This document shows, in pieces, positions 50,188 to 60,609 of a stretch of DNA of 64,000 nt. The translations under genes were made by a program, and so were the position numbers. Below the pieces are notes generated by a model, which was not told the origin of the DNA, did no database searches, and was given only the letters and a program-made list of their open reading frames with translations. This stretch comes from Bog-756 sp963812885 (GTDB taxonomy: Bacteria; Actinomycetota; Acidimicrobiia; Acidimicrobiales; RAAP-2): positions 434,001 to 498,000 of the forward strand of contig CAWEWZ010000002.1 in assembly GCA_963812885.1 (NCBI GenBank), in the 5' to 3' direction. Each line of letters starts with the position of its first letter. The stretch's first letter is position 1.

Positions 50188-51831
50188 ATGACGTTCAACC
50201 TCGCTGACATGTTCGAGGCCGCCGTTGACGCCTTCGGTGACCGGGAGTACCTGGTGGCCGCGGGACACCGTCGCACCTACGCCGAGATGGAGGAGCGGGC
50301 CAACCGGCTCGCCCACTACCTGGCCGACCACGGGATCGGACCCGGCGACCACGTCGGGATCTACTCGCTCAACAGCGTGGAATGGGTCGAGACGGCCTGG
50401 GCGGTGTTCAAGCTCCGGGCGGTATGGATCAACATCAACTACCGCTACGTCAAAGAGGAGCTCCGCTACCTGTTCACCAACGCCGATCTGGTGGCCCTGG
50501 TCCATCAGGCCGAATTCAGCCCCCGCGTAGCCGAACTGCTCCCCGAGCTCCCCGATCTCCGCGTGCTGATCACCATCGACGACGGCTCCGGTGAACCCCT
50601 GCCCGAAGGAGCGGTGCCGTACGAGGAGGCCATGGCCGCGGGTCGGCCCGAGCGCGACTTCGCCCCCCGGTCGAGCGACGACCACTACATCCTCTACACC
50701 GGGGGGACGACCGGCATGCCCAAGGGGGTGGTGTGGCGGCACGAGGACGTCTTCTACGCGCTGGGAGGTGGCGTCGACCCGTCCACCAACACCCGGGTCC
50801 AGCGTCCCGAGGAGATGGTCGAGAAGGGCCGCGGCGGCCAGCTCACCCTCCTGCCCATCGCCCCGTTGATGCACGGGGCCACCCAGTGGTCGGTGATGGG
50901 CCAGAGCTTTGTCGGCAACCGGACCATCCTGGTCCCCAAGTTCGATCCGCACACCGTGTGGCGCCTGGTCGAGAGCGAGAAGGCCAACTCGGTGATGATC
51001 ACCGGCGACGCCATGGGGAAGCCGCTGATCGAGGCCCTCGACGATCCCGACGTCTCCTACGACCTCTCGTCCCTGCTGGCCGTGACCTCGTCGGCCGCCC
51101 TGTTCTCGGCGCCGGTCAAGGATGCGTTCTTCGAGCACTTCCCGAACCTGGTCATCGTCGACGCCGTCGGGTCCTCGGAGTCCGGCAACAACGGCATGGC
51201 CACCATGGGCAAGGGCGACACGGCCATGAAGAGCGGTCCCACCGTCACCGTGCTCGGCAACACGGTGGTCTTCGACGAGGACCTGAAGCCGGTGGAGCCC
51301 GGGTCGGGGGTGGTCGGGAAGATCGCCCGGTCCGGCGACATCCCGGTGGGCTACTACAACGACCCGGTGAAGACGGCGGAGGTGTTCATCAACGTCGACG
51401 GGACCAGGTTCGTGATGCCCGGCGACTTCGCCACGGTGGAGGCCGACGGCTCGATCACCCTCCTCGGCCGCGGCTCGGTGTCCATCAATTCGGGTGGAGA
51501 GAAGATCTTCCCCGAGGAGGTCGAGTCGGCCGTCCGGTCCCATCCCGAGGTGTTCGACGCCATCGTGGTGGGGGCCCCGGACGATCGATGGGGCCAGCGG
51601 GTGGCGGCCATCATCCAGCCCCGGGCGGACAAGCACCCGACCCTCGAGGACATCCAGGTCCACTGCCGTGAGGCCATCGCCGGCTACAAGGTGCCCCGCC
51701 AGCTGCACGTGGTGGAGTCCATCGTGCGGTCGCCCAGCGGCAAGCCGGACTACCGGTGGGCGGCGACCATCGTGGCCGAGGTGCCCGAGGAGACCGACAG
51801 CGGGGGCCAGCGGACCGCCTCGGGGCACTGA
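50188..51831 (+). CDS. Steroid/fatty acyl-CoA ligase, FadD19-like
   Basis: 547 residues. YTGGTTGMPKGVVWRHEDVFY is the P-loop, then MHGATQWSVM, MITGDAMGKPLIEAL, the Gly-rich VGSSESGNNG, PVGYYNDPVKTAE and GSVSINSGGEKIFPEEVE; the catalytic Lys lies in SPSGKPDYRWA. These segments parallel mycobacterial FadD19, which activates the C27 cholesterol side chain. ATG at 50188 follows a KstR-like site. Substrate by homology only. No frame breaks. Confidence 0.85.
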   Translation: MTFNLADMFEAAVDAFGDREYLVAAGHRRTYAEMEERANRLAHYLADHGIGPGDHVGIYSLNSVEWVETAWAVFKLRAVWININYRYVKEELRYLFTNADLVALVHQAEFSPRVAELLPELPDLRVLITIDDGSGEPLPEGAVPYEEAMAAGRPERDFAPRSSDDHYILYTGGTTGMPKGVVWRHEDVFYALGGGVDPSTNTRVQRPEEMVEKGRGGQLTLLPIAPLMHGATQWSVMGQSFVGNRTILVPKFDPHTVWRLVESEKANSVMITGDAMGKPLIEALDDPDVSYDLSSLLAVTSSAALFSAPVKDAFFEHFPNLVIVDAVGSSESGNNGMATMGKGDTAMKSGPTVTVLGNTVVFDEDLKPVEPGSGVVGKIARSGDIPVGYYNDPVKTAEVFINVDGTRFVMPGDFATVEADGSITLLGRGSVSINSGGEKIFPEEVESAVRSHPEVFDAIVVGAPDDRWGQRVAAIIQPRADKHPTLEDIQVHCREAIAGYKVPRQLHVVESIVRSPSGKPDYRWAATIVAEVPEETDSGGQRTASGH

Positions 51832-51864
51832 GCGGCCGGACGACGGGTCGAAGGGGGACGGCGG

Positions 51865-52492
51865 GTGCCTGTCGATCTGAGTGAGCTGGCCGCGCCGGCC
51901 GCCTGTGCCGTGCTGACCATGGAGATCCAGCGCGGCGTGGTGGGCGACCTCAGCTCGTTCCCGCAACTGGCCGAGGCGGCCGAGCGGGCCGGTGTCGTGC
52001 CCAACACGGCCCGGCTGCTGGCTGCGGCCCGGTCGCTCCGCATCCCCGTCGTGCACTGTACGGCCGAGTTCCGGGCCGACCGGGCCGGCACGACCGTCAA
52101 CTGTCAGCTGGTGGCCGCCGTCCTGCGCAACCCGGACCATCTCCTGGCCGGTACGGCGGCGACCGAGCTCATGGCCCCGCTCGGCCCCGAGCCCACCGAC
52201 CTGGTGTCGTCCCGGCTCCACGGGGTGTCCCCGTTTTCGGGCACCTCACTGGACAGCTGGCTGCGCAACCTCGGGGTCCGGACCGTGGTGGCCACCGGGG
52301 TGTCGGTCAATCTGGGCGTGCTCGGGCTGGCCATCGAGGCGGTCAACCTCGGGTACCAGGTGGTGGTGGTCCGCGACGCCGTGGCCGGGACTGCCCCAGG
52401 ACTATGCCGATGCCGTGCTCGACAACACCTTCCCGCTCATCTCGACGCTGACCACTGTGGACGCCCTGCTCGAGGCCTGGGGCGCCGGCTAG
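51865..52492 (+). CDS. Isochorismatase-fold protein lacking the usual catalytic triad
   Basis: About 208 residues once an inserted A near 52392 is removed. The fold is clear: VLTMEIQRGVVGDLSSFP, IPVVHCTAEFRADRAG, VSPFSGTSLDSWLRNLGV, ATGVSVNLGVLGLAIEAVNLGYQ. The typical Asp after the first strand is Glu (MEIQ), the Lys position reads SRLHG, and the nucleophile Cys position is Gly in SVNLGVLG. It may be a non-hydrolytic or altered enzyme. GTG at 51865 is the start, 34 bases after the FadD19-like gene. Confidence 0.75.
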
Positions 52493-52495
52493 GGC

Positions 52496-53720
52496 CTAGA
52501 GGGTCCGGGTCCCGTCGAGCTGGATCATGGCGTTGGTGGGCAGCTCCTCCACGGTGATGTCGGGGACCGGGAAGTTGAAGTCCTTGTACTTCCGCTGGGC
52601 CGTCTGACGGTACCGGGTGGTGGAGTGGATCGGGTCGGGGTCGAACTGCGGGATCACCTTCGACCCGAAGACCTCGAGCATCTCGTGCACCTCGTCCTCC
52701 ATGAACGAGTCCGAGGGCAGCCCGAAGACCAGCTGGTCGCAGCCGACCGTCTGGTACTTGGCCACCTGCTCGGCCACCTCGTCGGGTTCGCCGCACAGCA
52801 GCCAGCCGCCCTCGATGAGGTAGTCGAGCATGCTCTCGTCGGTGATGGTGTGGGGCCTCTCGGGCCACACGGGCACATCGTCCTGATGGGGGATGGTGTC
52901 GTGGTAGTTGCAGACCAGGGAGTAGAGGTAGCCCCGGCCCCGGCGCAGGGCGACCTGGCGGGCCTTCTTCCTGTCGCTGAGGCAGATGACCGCGTTGGTC
53001 ATCATCACGTTGTCGTTCTTGAACTGGCCGAGGGGCTCGGTGCAGTTGGCGATGCCCTCCTTGTAGGCGTCGATGCGGCCCTTCAGGTTGTAGATGGGCT
53101 CGAAGTTGAAGGCGATGGCACCGATGCCGAGCTCGCCGGCCTGGGTGAAGGTGCCGGGATTGCCGCACCCCACCCAGATGGGCGGGTGGCCCTGGCCCTG
53201 GTACGGCTTGGGCAGGATGTTGTGCGGGAACGGGACGGTGAAGCTCTCGCCCTCGTACATGTAGTCCTTCTCCTCCCACATGCGGGGGATCTGGCGGATG
53301 ACCTCGTTCCACTCGGCCTTGGTCGAGTTCTTGTCGAGGATGTTGAAGGCGGCGATCTCGTGGCTGCCCGCACCCCGCCCGGTCCCCCACTCGAACCGGC
53401 CCTCGATGAGGTGGTCGAGCATGGTCACCCGCTCGGCGCAGCGGACCGGGTGGTTGACCCGCGGGCGAGATGTTCATGATGCCGGTCCCGATGTGGATCC
53501 GGTCGGTGGCGTGGGCCAGATACCCCATGACCACCTCGGGCGCCGACATGTGGCTGTACTCGGTCAGCGAGTGGTGCTCGCCCAGCCAGGCGTACTTCCA
53601 GTTGTACTTGTCCGCCTCGATGACGTAGGCCATCTCACGCTTGAGCATCTCGTGCTCGCACGTCGGGTCGTGAGCGGCCTGGCCAGGCAAGTAGCCGTTG
53701 AGAAAGACTCCGAACTCCAT
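52496..53720 (-). CDS. LLM-class flavin-dependent oxidoreductase (luciferase-like)
   Basis: About 407 residues. Luciferase-like TIM barrel with EFGVFLNGYLPGQAAHDP, WLGEHHSLTEYSHMSAP, HIGTGIMNISP, FEWGTGRGAGSHEIAAF and PPIWVGCGNPGTF. The long C-terminal insert and VGCDQLVFGLPSDSF suggest an FMNH2-dependent monooxygenase type rather than F420. One inserted G near 53467 breaks the frame. ATG at 53720 faces a divergent CoA ligase across a KstR-like operator. Confidence 0.87.
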
Positions 53721-53783
53721 CGCGGTGGTGCTCCTCTCGCTCCGCACTGGCGCGGTTTCACGGTACACGGCGATTTGATAAAT

Positions 53784-53797
53784 TGCAACGCGTTCCA
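53784..53797. promoter_or_regulatory. KstR-like operator, perfect consensus match
   Basis: TGCAACGCGTTCCA agrees with TnnAACnnGTTnnA at every specified base. It lies in the 165-base divergent gap between the LLM oxidoreductase and the FadD17-like ligase, so one site could control both. Confidence 0.65.
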
Positions 53798-53885
53798 GAT
53801 TTGTGCCTGACCCTTCCCCGGACGGGCCGCACCACCTACTGTCGGCCGCACGGCCAGGCACCAACGGCACAGCCAGGGGGAAGCC

Positions 53886-55554
53886 ATGCAGACCATCGAC
53901 GAGCTGATCCGACGGCGGGCGGGCGACCACGGCGCGGGACTGGCCTTCGGCGAGCGGACCTGGACCCACGACCAGGTGGTGACGGCCCAGGCCGAGCGGG
54001 CCGCCGTCCTGGCCGCCCTGCGCCGGCCGGGACCGTTCCACGTGGCCCTCATGCTCGACAACGTCCCCGAGTTCGTCTTCTGGATGGGGGCGGCGGCCCT
54101 GGCCGGAGCGGTGATGGTCGGGGGCAATCCCACCCACCGGGGCGACGAGCTGGCCCGCGACCTCTCCCACACCGAGTGCCAGCTGCTGGTCACCGATTCC
54201 GCCTACCGCCCGCTGGTCGAAGGCCACGACCTCGGGCCGGCCCTCCCGCCCGAGAGGATCCTGGTCATCGACGACCCGACCGGCGACCTCGGTCAGGGCG
54301 AGGCGTCCCCCTACGCCGAGCTGGTGGCCGGGGCCCAGGGCGCGTCCGCTCCCCGACCGGGCCCGGACCGCGATCACCGAGGACTCGCTCGGCTACCTGC
54401 TGTTCACGTCGGGCACCTCGGGAGCACCCAAGGCCTGCCTCTGCAGCCAGGGCCGGATGGCCCGGATCGGATCGACCGTGGCCCAGATGTTCGAGCTCAC
54501 CCCCGACGACGTCTGCTATTCGTCCATGCCGCTCTTCCACTCCAACGCGCTGATGACCTCGTGGGCCCCGGCGCTGTCCGCCGGGGCCGCTCTCGCCCTC
54601 CGGGAGCGGTTCAGCGCCTCCGGGTTCCTCACCGACATCCGCAGGTACGGGGCCACCTACTTCAACTACGTGGGCAAGCCGCTCTCGTACATCCTGGACA
54701 CCCCGGAGCTCCCCGACGATGCCGACAACCCGCTGCGGCGGGTGTTCGGGAACGAGGCGGCCGAAGCCGACGTGGCCCGGTTCGCCGACCGGTTCGGCTG
54801 CGCCGTTCAGGACGCCTACGGCTCCACCGAAGGAGGCGCCTCGGTGCAACGCACGCCGGACACCCCTCGCGGGGCGCTCGGCCGCGCCCTGCCCGGGACC
54901 ATGGTCGTCGACCCCGACACCGGGGAGGAGTGCCCGCGAGCCGTGTTCGACGCCGAGGGCCGGCTGCTCAACGCCGAGGAGGCCATCGGCGAGATGGTCA
55001 ACCCCACCGGGGGGGCCGGGTTCGAGGGGTACTGGCGCAACGCCGAGGCAGAGGCGGCCCGGGTGCGCAACGGGTGGTACTGGACCGGGGACCTGGCCTA
55101 CCGGGACGAGAACGACTTCTTCTACTTCGGCGGCCGGGACTTCGACTGGCTGCGGGTCGACGGGGAGAATTTCTCCGCCGCCCCGGTCGAGGAGGTGCTC
55201 CAGCGCCACCCCGACGTGGTGCTGGCCTCCGTCTACGCCGTACCCGACACCGTGGTCGGCGACCAGGTCATGGCGGCGCTCCTCCTCGGGGAGGGCCGGG
55301 AGTTCGACCCCGAGGGTTTCGCCGACTTCCTGGCCGGCGAGCAGGACATGGGGACCAAGTGGGCGCCCCGCTACGTGCGGGTCAGCGATCAGCTCCCGGT
55401 GACGGCCACCACCAAGGTCCTCAAGCGGGTCCTGCGGGCCGAGGGCTGGCGGTGCCAGGACCCGGTGTGGTGGCGTCCGGAGAAGGGGGCGCCGTACCGG
55501 CGGCTACTCCCCGCCGATGCCGATGCGCTGGATCTGGCCATCGCCGAGCGTTGA
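53886..55554 (+). CDS. fadD17: Steroid acyl-CoA ligase, FadD17-like
   Basis: About 555 residues. After an inserted G near 54345 is removed it reads LLFTSGTSGAPKACLCS (P-loop), YSSMPLFHSNALMTSWAPAL, FSASGFLTDIRRYGATYFNYVGKPLS variants, VFGNEAAEADVARFADRFG, DAYGSTEGGASVQRTPDTP and VDGENFSAAPVEEVL. These match M. tuberculosis FadD17, which activates steroids with shortened (C5) side chains, across most of the length. ATG at 53886. Divergent from the LLM gene. Confidence 0.87.
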
Positions 55555-55566
55555 GCCTTCGACCGG

Positions 55567-56754
55567 TCAGCGGTCCACGCCGAGGATGAGCCCACTGGTG
55601 GGCACGCCGGTCCCGGCGGTGACCAGCACGTGGTCGACGTCGGGCACCTGGTTGACCGAGGTCCCCCGGACCTGGCGGACACCCTCGGCGATGCCGTTCA
55701 TCCCGTGGAGGTAGGCCTCGCCGAGCTGGCCGCCGTGGGTGTTGATGGGCAGCCCGCCACCGAGCTCGATGTTGCCGTCGCGGACGAAGTCCTTGGCCTC
55801 ACCCTTGCCACAGAAGCCGAGCTCCTCGAGCTGGTAGAGGACGTACGGGGTGAAGTGGTCGTAGAGCACGGCCGTCTGGATGTCGGCCGGGGACAGGCCC
55901 GACGTCTGCCACAGCTGGCGGGCCACCGAGGCCATCTCGCCCAACCCGCACAGGTCGTCGTAGTAGTACGAGGTCATCATCTCCTGGCCGGGGCCGGCGC
56001 CCTGGGCGGCGGCCTCGATGACCACCGGGGGGCCCGGCAGGTCCCTGGCCCGCTCCAGGGAGGTGACCACCAGGGCCTGGCCCCCGTCGGTCTCCTGGCA
56101 GCAGTCGAGCAGGTGGAGCGGTTCGACGATCCATCGCGAGGCCTGGTGCTCCTCGAGGGTGATCGGCTTCTCGTAGAACCAGGCCCTGGGATTGGTGGCC
56201 GCGTGCTTCCGGTCGGCCACCGCCACCCGACCCAGGTCCTCCGACGTGGCGCCGGTCATGTGGAGGTAACGCTGGGCGGCCATGGCCACCCACTGGGCCG
56301 GGGTCAGCAGGCCCACCGGCGCATACCAGGCGAAGTTGGCGGTCTCGGCGTTGGGGACGGGTGGCCGGTCCTGCACTCCGGCCCCGAACCGGTTGCCCGA
56401 GCGCTCGTTGAAGGCCCGGTAGCAGACCACCACGTCGGCCACGCCCGAACGCACGGCCATGGCCGCCTGTTGGATGGTGCCGCACCCGGCGCCGCCCCCG
56501 TAGTGGATCCGGCTGAAGAAGGAGAGCTCGCCGATGCCCAGGCTCCGGGCGATCTCGATCTCGGGATTGGTGTCGGAGCTGAAGGTCACCATCCCGTCGA
56601 CCTCGGCCGGCTCGATGCCGGCGTCGCGCAGGGCCAGGTCGACGGCCTCGACCGCCAGCCGGAGCTCGCTGCGGCCCGATTCCTTGGAGAACTCGGTGGC
56701 CCCGATACCGACCACCGCGGTGTTGCCGGTGAACGAATGCCGCTCGCCGCTCAT
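55567..56754 (-). CDS. ltp2: Steroid side-chain retro-aldolase/thiolase Ltp2
   Basis: 395 residues. Thiolase-fold lipid-transfer-type enzyme: VVGIGATEFSKESGRSELRL, ELSFFSRIHYGGGAGCGTIQQA, LLDCCQETDGGQALVVT, VLYDHFTPYVLYQLEELGFCGKGEAKDF, PINTHGGQLGEAYLHGMNGIAEG. It tracks M. tuberculosis Ltp2 almost residue for residue in these blocks. Ltp2 works with ChsH2 in the last cleavage of the C3 side chain, releasing propionyl-CoA. ATG at 56754 is chosen as in relatives, although the upstream chsH1 frame runs into it. Confidence 0.93.
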   Translation of the reverse strand: MSGERHSFTGNTAVVGIGATEFSKESGRSELRLAVEAVDLALRDAGIEPAEVDGMVTFSSDTNPEIEIARSLGIGELSFFSRIHYGGGAGCGTIQQAAMAVRSGVADVVVCYRAFNERSGNRFGAGVQDRPPVPNAETANFAWYAPVGLLTPAQWVAMAAQRYLHMTGATSEDLGRVAVADRKHAATNPRAWFYEKPITLEEHQASRWIVEPLHLLDCCQETDGGQALVVTSLERARDLPGPPVVIEAAAQGAGPGQEMMTSYYYDDLCGLGEMASVARQLWQTSGLSPADIQTAVLYDHFTPYVLYQLEELGFCGKGEAKDFVRDGNIELGGGLPINTHGGQLGEAYLHGMNGIAEGVRQVRGTSVNQVPDVDHVLVTAGTGVPTSGLILGVDR

Positions 56755-57229
56755 CGGGACCGTACCCGACGGGAGGAGCAGCCGGACCGTGCCGGTGACA
56801 TGGTCACCGAGGCTGTTGGCGCCGCGGACGGTGACCTCGACCCCGCCCCGGCCGTCGGCCTCGACCGCCTCGTCCTTGGCCGTCACCGACCCGGTCAGGG
56901 TCATGGTGTCGTCGGGGTAGTTGGGGGCACCCAGCCGGATCCTGACGTCGGTGATCACCGCGCCCGGGCCCGACCAGTCGGTCACGAAACGGCCGACGAT
57001 GCCGTTGGTGGACAGGATGTTCATGAAGATCTCCTGGGAGCCCCGCTCGACGGCCAGCACCGAGTCGTGGTGGACGTCCTGGTAGTCGCGGGAGGCGATG
57101 GCGGTGGAGACGATCAGCGTGCGGGTCAGGGGCAGGGCCAACTCGGGCAGGACGTCGCCCACCGCGACGTCCTCGAACCGCAGGGTGGTCGGCGTAGGCG
57201 GCCCCGGCGACTTCTGTCTTCGCGCTCAT
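56751..57229 (-). CDS. chsH1: Steroid enoyl-CoA hydratase subunit ChsH1 (MaoC fold)
   Basis: About 158 residues of MaoC-like hotdog fold carrying the hydratase motif SRDYQDVHHDSVLA, then IFMNILSTNGIVGRFVTDW and VTVRGANSLGDHVTGTVRL. It pairs with the MaoC half of ChsH2. ATG at 57229 overlaps the fadE28-like stop (ATGA), and one inserted base near 57185 must be removed. Downstream the frame stays open into ltp2; if one further base is an insertion, a TGA at 56751-56753 would overlap the ltp2 ATG. Confidence 0.87.
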
Positions 57230-58387
57230 ACCGCCACCGACCGGCCCGACTGCAGCTCGCCGATCAACTGCTTCCCCAAGCGGGACAGTTGGGCGCTCGG
57301 GGGCCCGAGCTGCAACTCGATCTGCTTCCCCCAGAGGAAGTAGCGGTGGATCGGGTACGAGATGTCGGCCCCCATGCCGCCGTGGAGGTGCTGGGTGGCG
57401 AACACCGCCCGCTGGCCGGCCTCGGCGGCGAACCAGGAGGCCACGCTCACCGCCAACTCGGGATCCAGCCCGTTGTCCAGCCGCCACGCCGCCTGCCACA
57501 TGGTCACCCGGACCGACTCGGTGTCGATGGCCGCGTCCGCCGCCCGCAGCATGGTGCCCTGGAAGGTCGACAGCGGACGCCCGAACTGCTCCCTGGTGTT
57601 GAGGTAGGCCGCCGTCTGGGCCACCGCGGCCTCGGTCACCCCCACCTGGATGGCACACAACCCGGTCCAGGCCCGGTTCAGGATCCACGTCAACACCTCG
57701 CCACCCCGCTCGGGATCCCCGCCGGCCAGCAGATCCTCGGGAGCAACCGTCACTCCCTCCAGGTGCAGGTGGGGATGGACCTCGCGGTTGGTGGTGACGG
57801 CCCGCTCCATGCGCACGCCCGGCGGCGGTGGGATCGACCACGGCCACCACCACGCCGCCGTCGAGGGTCGCCGGGATCAACACCCGGTCGGCCACGTGGG
57901 CGGCGGGGACGGCAAAGGCGGTTCCCGACAGGACCACGCCATCGGCTCCGGATTTTCCGGTGACCGACGGGCGGCCGGTGCCCCCGAGGGCGATGTCGCC
58001 GGCCACGTCGGTCAGCGCCGCGGTGAGGACCTTGTCGCCGGCCACCACACCGGGGAGGAGAGAGCCCTTGAGCGCCTCGCTCCCGAACTCGGCGACGGGC
58101 ATGGCACCGAGCACCATCGTCGCCCACAGTGGGACCGGTGCCACGGTGCGGCCCTGGGCCTCGAGGAGCAGGGCCGCGGCCACCATGCCCAATCCACCTC
58201 CCCCGTAGGCCTCGGGGACGGTGAGCCCGAGGAGGTCGGCCTTGGCCAGCTCGGCCCACAGTCGGCGGTCGAACCGGTCCTCGCCCGCCTCCACCTCCTG
58301 GACCCGCTCGGGAGTGCTCAGCCCGGAGAACAGGCCGACGGCTGCCTCCTGGACGGCCCGCTCCTCTTCGTCGAAGGTGAAGTCCAT
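57226..58387 (-). CDS. chsE1: Steroid acyl-CoA dehydrogenase subunit, FadE28/ChsE1-like
   Basis: About 386 residues after removal of one inserted base near 57825. N-terminal MDFTFDEEERAVQEAAVGLF, LLGLTVPEAYGGGGLGMVAAALL, middle domain FAVPAAHVADRVLIPA, C-terminal YLNTREQFGRPLSTFQGTMLR and QHLHGGMGADISYPIHRYF. In mycobacteria ChsE1 and ChsE2 form a heterotetramer that dehydrogenates the C22 steroid CoA. Start ATG at 58387 overlaps the chsH2 stop (TGATG). Confidence 0.85.
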
Positions 58388-59452
58388 CAGCGCTTCCTCG
58401 TCTCTGTGTCGGCCGCCGCGGGTCGGTCCGCTGCCGGACGGAACACCGGCAGGGTGAGGTCTTCGTCGAAGTCCTCGAAGTCGGCGACCACCGGCATGCC
58501 GATGGCCATCTCCTCGGGGGTGATGCCGCTCACGTTGGCCACCAGTCTGGTGCCCTCCTCGAGCTCGACCAGGGCCACGACCAACGGGTAGTCGAAGGCG
58601 GGCACCTGGGGGTAGTGGTTGACCACGAAGCTGTAGATGGTGCCCCGGCCCGATGCGGTGACCGCGTCCCACTCGAACGACCGGCAGTTGGCGCACGAGG
58701 GGCGGGGCGGATGGCGGAGGACACCGCAGTTCGTGCAGTGCTGGATGAGCAGCTTGTGCTGCTTCGCCCCCTCGAAGAAGAAACGGTTGTCCTGGGTGAG
58801 GGCGGGCCGTGGCCGCTTCGGGCGCGGAGCCGTCCCCGAGCCCGCCGGGCCTGCCGCCGCCTTCGGGCGGGGCTTGAACTTGAGGATCCGGAACCGCATG
58901 GTGGCCACCGGCTCGCCGTTCTGGTCGGTGAATTCCAGGCGGGTGGTGATGAAGTGGCCGGCGCCCAGTCCGGTGGCCTTCTCCGACGAGACGGCGTCGA
59001 TGACCGAGCTGGCCTCGAGGTGGTCCCCCGGGACCAGGGGCCGCACGTAGTGCTGATCGCAGTTGGTGGCCACCACCGACGTGAACCCGGCTTCGTCGAG
59101 CAGCGCCCATGAGGTTGTCGCTGGGCGAGTCGGCGCTCACCTCGCCGCTGGCCCGGGCCCGGTCCGCCTCCTGGGATGCCCGCAGCCCCCGCATGATCCA
59201 GGCCTGCAGCATGGTGGGAGGGGCGATGATCCCGGGGAACCCGGCCTGGCGCGCCGCGTCCTCGTCCACGTAGACCGGGTTGTGGTCGCCCATCGCCTCC
59301 ACCCAGTGACGGATCATGGGCAGGTTGACCGGGTCCTGGCCCCGGGTGGCGACCCCCGTCGCCATCCCGACGAAGGCCTGCAGCCGATCGTCCAGGCTCG
59401 CTTCCCCGTCCGCTTGTCCGCGGGTGCCGGGCGTTGTCGTCGGCGTGCTCAC
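58387..59452 (-). CDS. chsH2: ChsH2: MaoC-like plus DUF35 zinc-ribbon protein
   Basis: About 354 residues. N-terminal MaoC half (NLPMIRHWVEAMGDHNPVYVDE, PPTMLQAWIM) and C-terminal DUF35 half with zinc ribbon CTNCGVLRHPPRPSCANC and the OB fold VTASGRGTIYSFVVNHYP. The MaoC half pairs with ChsH1 for hydration; the DUF35 half docks Ltp2. GTG at 59452 overlaps the fadE29 stop (GTGA). One inserted base near 59112 splits the two halves. This two-domain architecture is diagnostic of the igr operon. Confidence 0.92.
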
Positions 59453-60609
59453 CGCGACGCCCGCTTCATGCCCAACCCGGCCATGGCCAGGATCTCCCGC
59501 TGCACCTCGTTGACCCCGCCGCCGAAGGTGTTGATCTGCGCCTGGCGGCCGGCCCGCTCGAGCTCGCCGTGGAGCACGGCCCCGGGAGAGCCGGGGCTGA
59601 GGTAGCCACCGGCCCCGACCACGCCCAGCAGCCGGCGGTAGATCTCGACCGCCGCCTCGGTGCCGAAGACCTTGACGGCCGAGGAGTCGGCCGGGCCGAG
59701 GGTGCCGTCAGCCACCTTCGCCGTCATCCTCCAGTTGAGCAGCTTCTGGGCCTCGAGCAGTGCGTAGGTGCGGGCCAGGTCGGCCTGCACCCATTCGACG
59801 TCGGCCACGTCGTGCTCGATCACCCACTCGGCGGCCTCGACCCACAGGCGTTGGGCCAGGGCACTGACCGCGGCCAGTCCCACCCGCTCGTGGTTGAGCT
59901 GACCGGTGATCAGGCGCCATCCCTCGTTGAGCTCGCCGACCAGGGCCGTCCGGGGCACCCGCACGTTGTCGTAGTAGGAGGCGGTGGTGGCCACGCCTCC
60001 CACGGTGACCAGCGGCGTACAGGAGAACCCGGGTGAGGAGGTGGGCACCAGGAAGATGGAGATCCCCTTGTGCTTGGGGGCGTCGGGGTCGGTGCGGGTG
60101 GCCAGCCAGATGTAGTCGGCCTGATCGGCGCCACTGGTGAAGATCTTGTTCCCGTTGATGGTCCACTCGTCGCCGTCCAGCACGGCCCGGGTCCGCAGGG
60201 AGGCCAGGTCGGTGCCGGCCCCCGGCTCGGTGTACCCGATGGCGAAGTTGATCTCGCCGGCCAGGATGCCCGACAGGAAGAAGCTCTTCTGCTCGTCGGT
60301 CCCGAACCTCATGATCATCGGACCCACCGTGTTGAGGGTCACGAAGGGGAACGGGGCCCGGGCCCGCTGGACCTCGGTGAAGAAGATGAACTGGTCCGAG
60401 GTAGGGCGACCCTGGCCGCCGAACTCCACCGGCCAGCCGATGCCGAGCCAACCGTCCTTGCCCATGCGCCGGACGATCGAACGGAACATCTCGCCGCCCT
60501 CGGTCTGGCTGTCGAGGGCGTGGCGGACCTCGTCGGTGATCAGGTCGGCGAAATAGGCGCGGAGCTCCGCCCGGAGGGCCAGCTGCTCAGAAGTCTCTTC
60601 GAGGTGCAT
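59449..60609 (-). CDS. chsE2: Steroid acyl-CoA dehydrogenase subunit, FadE29/ChsE2-like
   Basis: 386 residues, intact. IVRRMGKDGWLGIGWPVEFGG, INFAIGYTEPGAGTDLASLRT, NKIFTSGADQADYIWLATRTD, EGWRLITGQLNHERV and INTFGGGVNEVQREILA agree closely with M. tuberculosis FadE29. It forms the ChsE1-ChsE2 heterotetramer with the gene at 57226. ATG at 60609 has GGAGGG nine bases upstream. It heads the operon; a KstR-like site lies about 235 bases upstream in the divergent gap. Confidence 0.93.
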   Translation of the reverse strand: MHLEETSEQLALRAELRAYFADLITDEVRHALDSQTEGGEMFRSIVRRMGKDGWLGIGWPVEFGGQGRPTSDQFIFFTEVQRARAPFPFVTLNTVGPMIMRFGTDEQKSFFLSGILAGEINFAIGYTEPGAGTDLASLRTRAVLDGDEWTINGNKIFTSGADQADYIWLATRTDPDAPKHKGISIFLVPTSSPGFSCTPLVTVGGVATTASYYDNVRVPRTALVGELNEGWRLITGQLNHERVGLAAVSALAQRLWVEAAEWVIEHDVADVEWVQADLARTYALLEAQKLLNWRMTAKVADGTLGPADSSAVKVFGTEAAVEIYRRLLGVVGAGGYLSPGSPGAVLHGELERAGRQAQINTFGGGVNEVQREILAMAGLGMKRASR

